Assembly: GCF_964019385.1 (NCBI RefSeq)
Contig: NC_088655.1
Location: 19,409,241-19,473,240 of the forward strand
Direction of reading: 5' to 3'
Length of the DNA stretch: 64,000 nucleotides
From: Sycon ciliatum
Lineage: Eukaryota > Porifera > Calcarea > Leucosolenida > Sycettidae
Positions within the stretch are counted from its first letter, which is position 1. The number at the start of each line of letters is the position of its first letter. This document shows, piece by piece, positions 32,846-43,701 of the stretch. The notes beneath the pieces are model-generated. The model was not told the origin of the DNA, ran no database searches, and saw only the letters and a list, made by a program, of their open reading frames with translations. Position numbers and translations under genes: made by a program.

Positions 32846-32940
32846 GGGGTTTCGTCGTTATTTCAAATCTTCATTCTCACGATAACCAGTGGCCAATAAG
32901 AGTGTGTTGTTGTTGTTGTCGTGTCTCGATTCTTCTTGTT

Positions 32941-32950
32941 CTGTGCACAG
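32941..32950 (+). promoter_or_regulatory. splice acceptor of zinc-finger gene 1
   Basis: The tract TTCTTCTTGTTCTGTGCACAG ends at 32950 as a pyrimidine-rich acceptor (shown here in full as 21 bases would exceed need; key part TTGTTCTGTGCACAG). The first in-frame ATG lies 27 bp inside the exon, so the upstream exon is probably non-coding. Confidence 0.5.
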
Positions 32951-32977
32951 TATTACCCACAGTATTTTCCCAACATC

Positions 32978-34849
32978 ATGTCACCGGCCGCCTCTACACC
33001 GCCCAGCAGCACCACACAGATGTCGCTGTGCCGACGCAGCGCCCGCGAGATCCTCCTCGAGCAGCTGTGCAAGCCGAGCATGCGCAGCCTTGGCAACCAG
33101 TACCCGCTGCGGTGCGCACACTGCGGCATGACGTTCATCCACCAGATACACCTGACGGCGCACATGCGCCTGCACCAGGCGGTGCCGTACAGCAGCGTCA
33201 AGTGCCGCGAGTGCGACACGACCTGTGCCGACGACCTCAGCCTGCAGGACCACCTGGACAAGGCGCATTCGTCGGGGCGCGGCGCATTCGCCGTCAAGTT
33301 CAGCATCTCGGAGCGCATCGCCTACGGCCACCCCGACTCGCCGGTCAGCACGGACGGCAGTCCCCGCCACGGCGCTATCTCCACCGGCTGCCTGATCCCG
33401 GTCAGTCAGGAGCCGCTGCCCGAGGATTTTGCGTACCAGTCCGTCTTCACGCAGCGCAAGCACAAGCGGCTCACGTTCGACGCTCGCCCGTCGCCTGGCC
33501 AGTCGTCTCAGCCAGCGGCCAAGCGTCCCCGCTCCATACATGACTCCCCTCTCAAGCGGCTCACGTTCGACGCTCGCCCGTCGCCTGGCCAGTCGTCAGC
33601 TCAGCCAGCGGCCAAGCGGCCCCGCTCCATACACGACTCCCCTCTCAAGCAGCAGCTGTGTCGCGGCCGCACCATCAGCACTTGCAGCAGCAGCAGCAGC
33701 AGTTGCGGCAACAGTAGCAGCAATTGCGATGACCAGTTCGAGAAGCATGTGGCGGTAACGCGCCCGACCATTCTGGAGCAGCTACTGACCAGCGCGGACC
33801 CGACTAGTCCAGCCCTACCCAGCATGCCGCAGATCATCGTGAATCAATCGGAAAAATCGGAGCGCAACTGCCAGCCTGCACAAGAGCAACATCAGGCCAA
33901 TCACCAACAACACCACCACCACCAACGGTCCTTTGTTGCACAGCAGCAGCAGCAAAAGCGTATCCTGCGCCACCGACCTCAGAAGCCGTCCTCGCTGCGC
34001 TTGAGCCAGCGTTCTCATCACGACTCCACGTCCATGGCGGCCGGACGAACATCTTCGCGCCGCCACGGGAGGCAGGCGGCAGAGGTGCCGGAGACCTCAT
34101 CCGCATCCGAGTGCTCCTCTCCAGTGTACGACGACGACGAGGACAGCGCAGCGGAGCAGAGCAGCAGCGATTGTGGCGAGGAAACGGCAGCGGACAGCAC
34201 GGGCATGGCAAAGGACGTGGCGTGCGAGCACTGCAACAAGCGTTTCCTCTACAAGTGCAACCTGGCGCGACACCTCAGCGCCATACACAACGAGCGCACG
34301 CTTAAGACAGAGACGCCGTCCCTGGGAAAGTCGCCGCGCTCGCCGTTCAAGGTCGGCCGCATGGAGGCGATTCCGACGGAGAAGAAGGAGGCCGTGCTGC
34401 TGAAGTGCGACTTCTGCGCGCGCACTTTTACGCAGAGGTCATCGCTGGTTTTGCACCAACAGGTGCACCAGGGTCCAGAGCCGTACCGCTGCTCCATCTG
34501 CCACGGCGTGCGCTTCAGCACGCGCAAGCAGATGGAGAACCACATGGCCCGCCATCGCACCCGTGCCAAGCAGCGCAGTATCAAGCAGAAGAAAGCATTA
34601 CAGCGGCGCAGTATCGGCAGCAGCAGCTGGACCAATGACACTACAACAAGCTCGTCTGCCTCCACCCCGCTGGACAGCGCCTTCAACTCGCCCAGAAAGG
34701 GCGTGCAAAGCGCATTCTGCCAAGCGTCAAAAGTTGTGCCAATGCAGCGCGCCCTGCTACGCAAGCTGAGGGGTGTTGACGCAGCCTCATCTAGTGACGA
34801 TAGCGACGAGGATAAGTTGATCATCGTGGACTCGAACAACGAGGACTAG
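32978..34849 (+). CDS. C2H2 zinc-finger protein, five fingers (paralog 1)
   Basis: The 623-aa frame begins at the ATG at 32978; an upstream in-frame GTG lies before the likely splice acceptor and is not a start. Fingers: residues 46-66 (CAHC...H-H), 76-97, 416-437 (CEHC...RHLSAIH), 477-497 and 505-526. A linker between fingers 3 and 4 holds SPRSPFKVG (452-460), with two SP sites. Residues 164-193 and 194-224 are a near-identical tandem repeat carrying PAAKRPRS, which looks like a nuclear localisation signal. LEQLL at 266-270 is an LxxLL-type motif. Long Ser, Gln and His runs link the fingers. It is probably a nuclear DNA-binding regulator. Its closest relative here is the gene at 58545. No orthologue is recognised, so no name is given. 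Confidence 0.9.
   Translation: MSPAASTPPSSTTQMSLCRRSAREILLEQLCKPSMRSLGNQYPLRCAHCGMTFIHQIHLTAHMRLHQAVPYSSVKCRECDTTCADDLSLQDHLDKAHSSGRGAFAVKFSISERIAYGHPDSPVSTDGSPRHGAISTGCLIPVSQEPLPEDFAYQSVFTQRKHKRLTFDARPSPGQSSQPAAKRPRSIHDSPLKRLTFDARPSPGQSSAQPAAKRPRSIHDSPLKQQLCRGRTISTCSSSSSSCGNSSSNCDDQFEKHVAVTRPTILEQLLTSADPTSPALPSMPQIIVNQSEKSERNCQPAQEQHQANHQQHHHHQRSFVAQQQQQKRILRHRPQKPSSLRLSQRSHHDSTSMAAGRTSSRRHGRQAAEVPETSSASECSSPVYDDDEDSAAEQSSSDCGEETAADSTGMAKDVACEHCNKRFLYKCNLARHLSAIHNERTLKTETPSLGKSPRSPFKVGRMEAIPTEKKEAVLLKCDFCARTFTQRSSLVLHQQVHQGPEPYRCSICHGVRFSTRKQMENHMARHRTRAKQRSIKQKKALQRRSIGSSSWTNDTTTSSSASTPLDSAFNSPRKGVQSAFCQASKVVPMQRALLRKLRGVDAASSSDDSDEDKLIIVDSNNED
33467..33649 (+). repeat. in-frame tandem duplication in zinc-finger gene 1
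   Basis: Copy 1 is 90 bp (33467-33556) and copy 2 is 93 bp (33557-33649), differing by one added codon and a few synonymous changes. Each encodes LTFDARPSPGQSS and AAKRPRSIHD. The low divergence indicates a recent duplication that doubles a basic nuclear-localisation-like motif. Confidence 0.9.
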
Positions 34850-36510
<1,661 letters not shown>

Positions 36511-36808
36511 GGGCGATTCAGACTACGCCCAGAACGTGGCGTACGTGACGTTTTCGTCCGGTTAGCCATGACAACATGGAACGTGGCGGGAAAATCGTAC
36601 CCTGATACGAAAACGTAGACGAGGTATCCAGACCCCTGCACCAAGTTTCGTTCTGTCGTTCCCAGCAGTTCGTGTCCAAAAGAAGCTGTACACACAGCTG
36701 TACGAGCAGCGTGTGCGTGCCTGTGTGAATGCACTTGCATGAAAACGACGCCTGCCAGTACGTCGTATTCCAAAACGTGACGCATATTGTAACGTAGTAT
36801 GAATAGCC
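36511..36808. mobile_element. MITE with GGGCGATTCAGACTACG ends (copy 1)
   Basis: The left end GGGCGATTCAGACTACG pairs with CGTAGTATGAATAGCC at the right, with mismatches. It is immediately followed by a second, shorter member. Confidence 0.6.
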
Positions 36809-36814
36809 TATAAG

Positions 36815-36969
36815 GGGCGATTCAGACTACGGCCAACTGTGACCACGTTTCTACGACTCAGATGTATTTGACCAGGGACTGACTCGACTGTGCATAGCAT
36901 TTTGAAACATGACTGCATCACCATGGAAATTCAAGTTTGCACGTGATTTTGGCCGTAGTCCGAATCGCC
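36815..36969. mobile_element. MITE with GGGCGATTCAGACTACG ends (copy 2)
   Basis: Ends GGGCGATTCAGACTACGGCC and the complement GGCCGTAGTCCGAATCGCC are inverted. TATAAG and TATAAAG flank it as a possible short duplication. 155 bp, non-coding. Confidence 0.65.
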
Positions 36970-37218
36970 TATAAAGGTTTTTCAGAGCCGTTTGCGCGCT
37001 AGCGTTATCCATGAGCATGAGCATGCACAGGTACAAAAAGAGAGTACACAATGGTCAATAGTAAAGGTGTACCATTACTACAATACAAAGTCGCACCTAG
37101 TACCTGCTCATGAGTTTGTACGACTAAGTTGTATGTGTGCATGTCGAAAGGGCCTAGGGCCTAGCTAGGGGGTGATGTATTAGGAGTACCGGTACATGTA
37201 GTACACAATAGCCAGAGT
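36970..37218. other. intergenic, nothing assigned
   Basis: Short stretch with ACCGGTACATGTA near 37187; no other feature. Confidence 0.3.
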
Positions 37219-37226
37219 TCCCAGAT

Positions 37227-37572
37227 TAGGCAAAGCCCGATTTTGCCAGGGAAACTTCGATATTTTGCCGCAAATTTTTGCTCGCTCATCGTCGATATTT
37301 TGCTTTCATTTTGCCAGGTCACTCGATATTTTGCTCCCTTTTTGCTCGAATGCAAGGCTAAATTATTTGGGTCACGTGTAGGAAAACTGACCGAAAGTGG
37401 GTCACGTGTTGGCAAAATGTACGAAAATGAGTCACATGCACCGTATAAGTGTAACATTTCCCATTTTCCAGCGAACATACTGATATTTTGCTCCGTTTTG
37501 CCAGCAAATTCTCTTGTCAAAATTCTTCGATATTTTGCCAGCAGAATTGCTAGCAAAATCGGGCTATGTCTA
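37227..37572. mobile_element. hAT-like MITE (GCAAAAT/ATTTTGC family)
   Basis: Flanked by identical TCCCAGAT (37219-37226 and 37573-37580). Ends TAGGCAAAGCCCGATTTTGC and TTGCTAGCAAAATCGGGC are inverted, apart from the last few bases. The interior repeats CGATATTTTGCC-like motifs about six times in both orientations. Confidence 0.8.
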
Positions 37573-38210
37573 TCCCAGATTGCCTAGAGTGCTCAACACC
37601 ACAAGGATGGAGCATTACCACAAAAGGCAGAAGAGAACAGAGACAGCCTAGCCGGCACACACACACACACACATACACACACACACACACAAACACACAA
37701 ACAAAATAGGCAGCGGGACTACCAGCTAGATTCACGTAACCTAGCGGACAAAGTTACGGAGGTAGAACTTGTTTTCATGACGACACTTGGACACAAGCTC
37801 TGATCTCTTGTTCAGGGAGCGGGTCTTGTCGGCCCAGGCGATCTCTAGCTTCTCGGCCAGACACAGGTTGCAGCGCTTCAAGATGTTAGAGTATGGTGCG
37901 GCTCTCCTCACAACGGACCACCTGTCCTGATACTGTAAGGTTTGTTTTCATCCTTCAGTCTCCAGATGTGTCTGGACAGTCTCGTTGAGGTCTCATGCTT
38001 CCGGTGGCGAATGGTATGTTGATGAGTCAATGATGACCATTGAATCGTGTCTTGAATCATCACGGTCCCTTCCGTTAATCCAGTGTACTCCTTCATGTCG
38101 CTGCCGGTTACATGTGCCCTGTACACAATGCTCGATGCTAGACACTTAAAGTCTTTCCTTCCAAGGGGCAATCATTCATATTATTATTATTTAAATATCA
38201 GGATTTTTTG
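37573..38210. other. intergenic with (CA)n
   Basis: A CA tract lies at 37656-37700. The rest, to a TTATTATTATT stretch at 38181, shows no gene. An 87-codon minus frame at 38171-37908 has no domain. Confidence 0.35.
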
Positions 38211-38216
38211 CAGGAA

Positions 38217-38450
38217 AGGGTTTGCTCCCACACTGGAGCTCGCCGGCTATTCCGCCGACTTGACTTGACACTTGACTGACTCACGACTGCCATCCAGAGC
38301 ACACGAGAAGTCCATCGAACCTTCGACTCGGCAAACCTGCAAGAAAGCACCACTCCCTGCTCAATACACAGTGTTTCGGGGAATTCACCCCTCATCGGTT
38401 GAGCTTCAGTAGGCTGAGGAAGATTTTGCCTGAAGAGCACCACTTATACT
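38217..38450 (-). mobile_element. hammerhead-bearing repeat, single-arm copy
   Basis: The sequence from GTTTGCTCCCACACTGGAGC (38219) through a hammerhead-like core to about 38430 matches the left arm and centre of the element at 50655-51001, 12 kb away. A TTATTATTATT tract precedes it, corresponding to the AAT-type tail of the minus-strand copy. Confidence 0.65.
38359..38404 (-). ncRNA. hammerhead ribozyme-like core, one core change
   Basis: Minus strand: stem I GCTCAA/TTGAGC, then CCGATGA in place of CTGATGA, stem II GGGG/CCCC with loop TGAATT, GAAA, a CACTGTG helix III and TA. The U-to-C change at the second core base should reduce or abolish cleavage. The intact core is in the sister copy at 50793-50838. 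Confidence 0.5.
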
Positions 38451-38513
38451 AGTGCTCTCCAGGCACAAACATCACCAGGGATACAAACTTACAGAGACGC
38501 TCCGTTTCCAGCG

Positions 38514-38675
38514 CGACAAACACCTCGTGAACACCAGATAGCAGCGTGAGTCAGTGTCGCTCCTGGACGGTGAGAACAGACGTAGAGGACCCTCGGTCAT
38601 TCACAACGCTGTCACCTCCAAATCAGCTTGTCGCAAGCCCGCGCTGGGCACAACATGTTCACGAGGTGTTTGTCG
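38514..38675. mobile_element. 160-bp inverted-end element
   Basis: CGACAAACACCTCGTGAACA at 38514 is the exact inverse of TGTTCACGAGGTGTTTGTCG ending at about 38675. The interior is unassigned. Confidence 0.6.
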
Positions 38676-39255
38676 ACTATGATTGAATCGCGGCACTTTC
38701 TCCCACTTTTCGGAAGTTTTCCCTCAGATATCGCGCTCAGTGCGCGCCCTGAGTTATAAACCAACTAGTACTAGTACTCCGCGTACTTATGGCAGTGTGC
38801 ACTCCGTGGGGAACATGAACAGACTCTTGCAGGATCGTGGGAAATCGTAGCGCTAGCTCGAAAAGAAGAAGAAGAACGAACTACTTTTCCAAGTAACTTT
38901 TTGAATTCTAATCTATGTTATTAATAATATTATTAAATTTTTTCAATTATTTTGTCTTGAAAGTTTCAACCTTGACCTTGTTACTTTCAAGCGGCTTCTG
39001 ATCTAGTGCGCGTACTGCGTAAAAAGTTTGCGAATAATCATGAAGTGGAAGAAGGTTGATAGAGTGCTCGTACTTGTTCATTGGTTTCTACAGAGCGTTC
39101 CGAATCCCGGGGGCCATACCAGCCCCTATTGACGCACAGAAGGAAAGAAGCTTGCGTTACAAAGCTGCTGTCCCGCCTGACTGCGGAGAAAGAAGACTCG
39201 TTTATGGTTGTTCTACAGCCGCTGCTGACGTCCATCAGCTCTGTCCCGCTCCCAG
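38676..39255. other. intergenic, possible upstream exon
   Basis: The frame from about 39094, after TTTCTACAG, reads RKEACVTKLLSRLTAEKED and MVVLQPLLTSI, helix-like, but it is in a different frame from the next candidate exon. It is not called separately. Confidence 0.25.
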
Positions 39256-39391
39256 CAGCAGATAGGCCTGGATTTCAACGAGTCGTCGGTGTCCCAACTC
39301 CGGTGTGAACGGTTTCCCGACGTCAAGACGAAGTGGGGTCAAGTCATGGGTGTTGCAAGGAAGCTGTCACAAGATGATCCAGTATTAAGCG
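39256..39391 (+). CDS. candidate internal exon, unknown gene
   Basis: The segment follows an acceptor (CTGTCCCGCTCCCAG, ending 39255; AG also at 39258 and 39261) and ends at a donor GCG-GTAGGT (39392). The open frame reads QIGLDFNESSVSQLRC and ERFPDVKTKWGQVMGVARK, ending SQDDPVLSG. Its composition looks coding. A stop lies upstream in this frame, which supports an intron before it. The family is not recognised. Confidence 0.4.
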
Positions 39392-39553
39392 GTAGGTTTT
39401 GTAAAGCTGCTCTAACATTTGGATGCTATAAATTATTTATAACATTAAATTTGTAATCACGAAGCCGTGCCCAAGACGTGCGACATAGCGTGTGTTCGTG
39501 TGTGCGTGTGTATGTTGTGTGCGTGTGTGTGCGCGCATGCGCGCTTCTGTATG
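39392..39553. repeat. GT-rich stretch
   Basis: Imperfect GTGTGCGTGT sequence at 39490-39545 before the next MITE. Confidence 0.5.
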
Positions 39554-39951
39554 TCGTAAAATCCCGCCAGAGCGCCCCTACCTCTGCAACCATTCGAGTA
39601 CTTTGAATTAGATCCATTTGGGAAGGGGCGGATGGGCGAGTCCTGCTTGTCGCATTCAGTACTACATGAAAAGTACTCACCCTACGAAAACTGTGGGTGC
39701 GTCTCGTACACCCACCAAAAGTCAAGAGCTGGGAGTCGTACAAACCCATCAAAACCCCAGGGTATGTGTGATCTCTGGTCAAGAGGGTGGGAACTGTTGC
39801 GTACATTTCCAACCAGGTTGAGGACGCGTCTGCAGTACAGTACGGCCTCACACTTCACAGTCATACGAGGATACGGCCATTATCACTTCCTTGACAAGAA
39901 GTCTGGGAGAGGCCCATGGGAGAGACGGGGCGAACTGGCGGGATTTTACGG
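39554..39951. mobile_element. MITE with CGTAAAATCCCGCCAG ends
   Basis: Ends TCGTAAAATCCCGCCAGAGC and the near-complement CTGGCGGGATTTTACGG are inverted; TA follows the right end. The end core CCGCCAGAGCGCCCC is shared with the element at 57413, so they form one family. A decayed GGGAGTCGTACAA palindrome lies inside near 39730. Confidence 0.7.
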
Positions 39952-40089
39952 TAATAGAGAAGTTCCGCATAACGTTAGTAAAACACGTAGTCGATATATG
40001 GAAAGTGTAATGTAAAATGCACGCGCATCTGTGTTCCGCCATACGGAGATTTCAAATCAAGTAGCTGCCCTTGGCAACTCCGAACGCGG

Positions 40090-40577
40090 TAGGCCTTGAC
40101 GGATTATGCTAGCATAATTTTTCGCATAATTCCTACCAAAATCGAATAATCGCATAATTCGAGGCAGTTCGCGCAAATTGCATACGAATCGCATAAAATT
40201 GTAATTATCCGCCTGTTTGCATCAAATTCCATACAGTTGTACATGTTCTACAAGTACAAGTACAAGTAGATGCACCAGGAAGTCGTAGGTTTACGACTCC
40301 CTTGATAACATGTCCAGTCCACTACAATCAGTGATGGTCATAGCTAGGTTGGACGGTGCGTTTACCCCGTTGAACTTTTGCTACTACAGTACAACGCCCT
40401 CTACAAAAAAATTCCCTTGTTATTTTCCACAGACCCATTATGCATTAGCAGCATATGTGAGCATAATGCGGCATAATATGATAACTTTTAGCATAAAAAT
40501 AGCATAATTCTGCAATTTTTTCAGCAATGCGAAAAGCATAATTTCACGAAAATATTAGCATAATCCGTCAAGGCTTA
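40090..40577. mobile_element. hAT-like MITE (GCATAAT family), perfect 8-bp duplication
   Basis: Flanked by identical GAACGCGG at 40082-40089 and 40578-40585. Ends TAGGCCTTGACGGATTATGC and the near-complement are inverted. The interior carries at least ten GCATAAT or inverse motifs. A palindrome of the GGAGTCGT family lies inside at 40274-40302. Confidence 0.85.
40274..40302. repeat. short palindrome, GGAGTCGT family
   Basis: AGGAAGTCGTAGG and TTTACGACTCCCTT are imperfect inverse halves, inside the hAT-like MITE. Confidence 0.45.
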
Positions 40578-40750
40578 GAACGCGGCAGTGTACGACCAGA
40601 TCGACCTCGGGAGAGAGTCATAAATTTGCACCCCAATCCACTTACGGACGAGCTATCAGAGCCCTATCTACGTACTCTACGTGGACAACTTCTCGTAAGT
40701 GGAGTGTAAACCTCATAATTCACGGGTTTTTCCCACCCACTAACGTAAAG

Positions 40751-41260
40751 TTAGACTCCCAGTCCACATCAGCTGGTTCTTGAGATGGCTTCGAAAATAT
40801 ACCATGGCACGCACTTTCCACTGTTGTTACATAGGGCCGGAAGTGTGTTGTCCCGCGCTTTTACGTTTACTTTATACCAGGCGTGGGCCATCCCCTGTAC
40901 ATAGGTGCCACCATTTTTCTTTGTTTCAATAAAAAAGTTTAACGTAAAAAAAATAAAAAATAAACTACGTAAAGTTGCTCAACTTTACGTAGTGCAGAAC
41001 CTCTCTATTGATAGATAAGATAACGTGTTTGTAGATCTCTGCCATGCCGAAGTTGCATTCAGTAGAGGTAGTTGTCTCTGTCAAACGTGTTTGCCATTGG
41101 CTCACGGCACTTGTAGTAGCTGAGCGGACGATGCAAATGGACTCCCAGTCCACATCAGCTGGTTCTTGAGATGCCTTAGAAAATATACCATGGCACACAC
41201 TTTCCACTGTTGTTACATAGGGCCGGAAGTGAGAAGTGAGTTGTCCCGAGCTTGTCACGA
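40751..41260 (-). repeat. pair of 110-bp direct repeats, possible retrocopy
   Basis: Segments at about 40751-40862 and 41140-41255, both starting GACTCCCAGTCCACATCAGC, are near-identical. Both keep an open minus-strand frame containing CHGIFSK and SQEPADVDWES. An AATAAA and A-rich stretch lies at 40928-40965 between them. A 27-bp palindrome CTACGTAAAGTTG follows at about 40970-40996. Confidence 0.5.
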
Positions 41261-41474
41261 TACTTTCCGATCTGTCCATCTCCTCTCTTTGTTCGGTTGA
41301 AATAATTGAAGCGCTGATGGCTGGTAACTTGCTGGTCAGCTGGCAGGAATATGTTTGCAAGTGTTGCTTCTGATTTGTACATTGAATTGCCGGAGTGACG
41401 TGGCCTCGAGTAGTCTTCCCCAGCAATGAACTGAAGAGTAGCATGCGTAATGAATTATCTTGTTGCTGGTTCAT
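40965..41474 (-). CDS. unassigned ORF crossing the direct repeat
   Basis: A 169-codon frame begins at ATG 41474 (MNQQQDNSLRMLLFSSLLGK). No domain, signal peptide or membrane segment is clear. Its middle part is the segment duplicated downstream, and its last codons fall in a palindrome. It could be an exon of a real gene whose segment was duplicated, or a repeat-encoded frame. Weakly supported. Confidence 0.2.
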   Translation of the reverse strand: MNQQQDNSLRMLLFSSLLGKTTRGHVTPAIQCTNQKQHLQTYSCQLTSKLPAISASIISTEQREEMDRSESIVTSSGQLTSHFRPYVTTVESVCHGIFSKASQEPADVDWESICIVRSATTSAVSQWQTRLTETTTSTECNFGMAEIYKHVILSINREVLHYVKLSNFT

Positions 41475-41479
41475 CGGTC

Positions 41480-41967
41480 TCTCTCCATGACACCGGACTA
41501 GACTGAATTACTGGCGTCCCTTCATCGGCCTGCTTTTCGCCTCGAACTTGAGGAGTCTTGAAATCTGGACCCAACCTAATAAAAGTGGGACTCAATTGCG
41601 CAGTTCAGACGATAATTTGATGCAATAAGGGGTTATCGAAAAAGTGTTTAGTCATCCCTGAAACCAACATCATTCATTTCGTACTCGGACCCCCTCTCCA
41701 CCCTTCGAAATGAATACAGCCTGCTATGCTGGACGACGAAAATCGCATGCATGTACATGTGTATGCGTAGCGTCAGTCGACTTGAGATTTTAGCTCACCT
41801 CCCCCTGGAACGATGTTCGTTTCAGGGACGACCGAAAACTTGTGACCACTGACTTTCTTTCTCTGTTATCAAGCAGTATGCATTATTTGTAACAGTAATT
41901 ACTTGTCTGTGTCATGTGCATGCATTGCCTTATTTCCTTTTTCAGGCTACAGCACAACCGAGAGAAC
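41480..41967. other. intergenic, nothing assigned
   Basis: No feature recognised; a CATGTACATGTGTATG motif lies near 41750. Confidence 0.3.
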
Positions 41968-42640
41968 GAAATGTCCGTCGTAATCAAGCTATGTCGTTGC
42001 CGTGTCATCTTCTATGTGCCATGCGCTGCCTAATGTACCAGCCTGCTAACCATGCATCGACTAGGCGCCAGGCGTGAACTGATGGTGGTGATGGTGGTGG
42101 TTGTGGTGGTGGTGGTGGTGAGAAGGAGAGTTCTGTGCCAGAATAACTTTGCAGTTTAGAGAGCGTGTCTGGGCAGGTGTGTATTTACCACCATATTGCC
42201 AGGCGTGTATTTACCACCATATGAACCAACCATAAGTGCAGTTGCAGTGGAGTCTTCAACTTCATTCTCCCGAGTCAAGCTCCTTGTGAAGACATCTAAG
42301 AAGAAGATTGCCTGATGAGTCCAGTTGGGACGAAATGTACGTCGCAATCAAGCTATGTCGTTGCTGTGTCATCTGCTATGCGCCATACGCTACCTGATGT
42401 ACCAGCCTGCTATGTCGGATACCACTCACCATGCATCGACTAGGCGCCAGACGCGAACTGATGGTGGTGGTCGTGAGAAGGAGAGCTCTGTGCCAGAATA
42501 ACTTTGCAGTTTAGAGAGCGTGTGTGGGCAGGTGTGTATTTACCGCCATATTGCCAGGTGTGTATTTACCACCATATTGCCAGGTGTGTATTTACCGCCA
42601 TACGAATCAACCACAGTACAACCAGCGGATGTTATAGGGA
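41968..42640 (+). mobile_element. retrozyme-like dimeric repeat with hammerhead
   Basis: Two units in direct orientation begin after GAAATGTCCGTC (41968-41979) and GAAATGTACGTC (42332-42343), 364 nt apart. Both continue ATCAAGCTATGTCGTTGC and end near GTGTGTATTTACC repeats (two copies in unit 1, three in unit 2). The junction between units carries a complete hammerhead at 42306-42349. Unit size, direct repetition and ribozyme fit the published description of animal retrozymes. No protein is encoded. The first unit lacks the 5' half of its ribozyme. Confidence 0.7.
42306..42349 (+). ncRNA. type I hammerhead ribozyme, complete core
   Basis: Stem I GATTGC (42306-42311) pairs fully with GCAATC (42344-42349). 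CTGATGA is at 42312-42318. Stem II GTCC (42319-42322) pairs with GGAC (42328-42331) around AGTTG. GAAA is at 42332-42335. Helix III is tiny (TG-TA-CG), and the cleavage triplet would be GTC at 42341-42343. All expected invariant bases are present. The very short helix III is the form known from retrozymes and Penelope-like elements and usually works best in dimeric RNA. Confidence 0.8.
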
Positions 42641-43701
42641 TGATCTCGTGCAGCGATATTACCGGTATATATTTTTTCAGTCTTTTCTAAGGACTCTCCA
42701 CTGCAGCGTTTTCTTTCCACTCGGTTCTCTTCTTTTCATCGCTCAGTTTGCACTTGCAATGCTTATACATAGCTGATCAATCCCGTTCAATTGTCCGAAC
42801 ATTTTCTCAAAATCCATAGCACCGACGAAGTAGTGATTTTCCTTAAAAATATGGAAATACAGAAGGTTGGTAGCACTGTGTTGAGGCAGTTATCGTTGAC
42901 TTTATTTGGAATTAATTCTGTTGGACATGTAATTGCACACATCCCTGAGTGCATTGCATTTGCATCCAATGTATGTTATCTGTGCGAGCTTCTAACCTTG
43001 TGAACATTCACCGAAGGTTCGGTTGGCGGCGCACAAGATCTTCCGGGATGGCTCTTGCGGGCTCTCAGCCCTGCGTCTACTCCATGGCAGAACAGTTCAA
43101 GTTTCAATTTAGGCCATTTCCTCTCTCTGTGACTCCAATATTTCACATGTGTAATAATTATAAGTATTGTAGCTCACTGGGACAGCTGGGAATTTTTTAC
43201 AAATATTGTTTTTATTCCATTTCACATTTTTTATTGGGGTTGGGTTTAACTACTCACTGTACTGATACATGGTGATGATTGTGCTTCACTGGGACAGCGG
43301 CACTTTGTTAGTCGATGTTAGTCCTGAAGAAAAATTGACTTCATTGCCCTAAAGGTGAGAACAAATTGGGACTACAGTGCGTATCGGTTGCAGTGTGGTC
43401 ATGTAAAAGAATATACTGCCTACAAGAATGAACTCTCCTATTTTCATAATCATAACATGGGTTTCATGTGTATATGTATTCTTACAAGCAATGTTATCGT
43501 GTAATAGAATATATCGGTCCTAAGAATGGACTCAAGTTTGTGTAGCAAAACATGCCAGATCAGTACAAAGTGTATCGCCTGTAGTAATAACATCTGCCCG
43601 ATACAGTTCTGAACCGACTCGAATTGCATCATAATGCTCCAAGTGGACCAAGTGCATCTGTTGTGGTCATGTAACACATGTTGCTCAGCCACATGGTGAA
43701 C
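42641..43701. other. intergenic or 3' flank of the Penelope-like copy
   Basis: Direct motif CACTGGGACAGC occurs at about 43173 and 43289. The minus-strand continuation of the Penelope-like copy may reach into 43400-43700, but no marker is seen. Confidence 0.35.

Noticed and set aside
32650-33543. 297-codon frame overlapping the start of zinc-finger gene 1
   Set aside because: It is a GC-rich shadow of the real frame plus a GCT/GTT repeat; the fingers are in the other frame.
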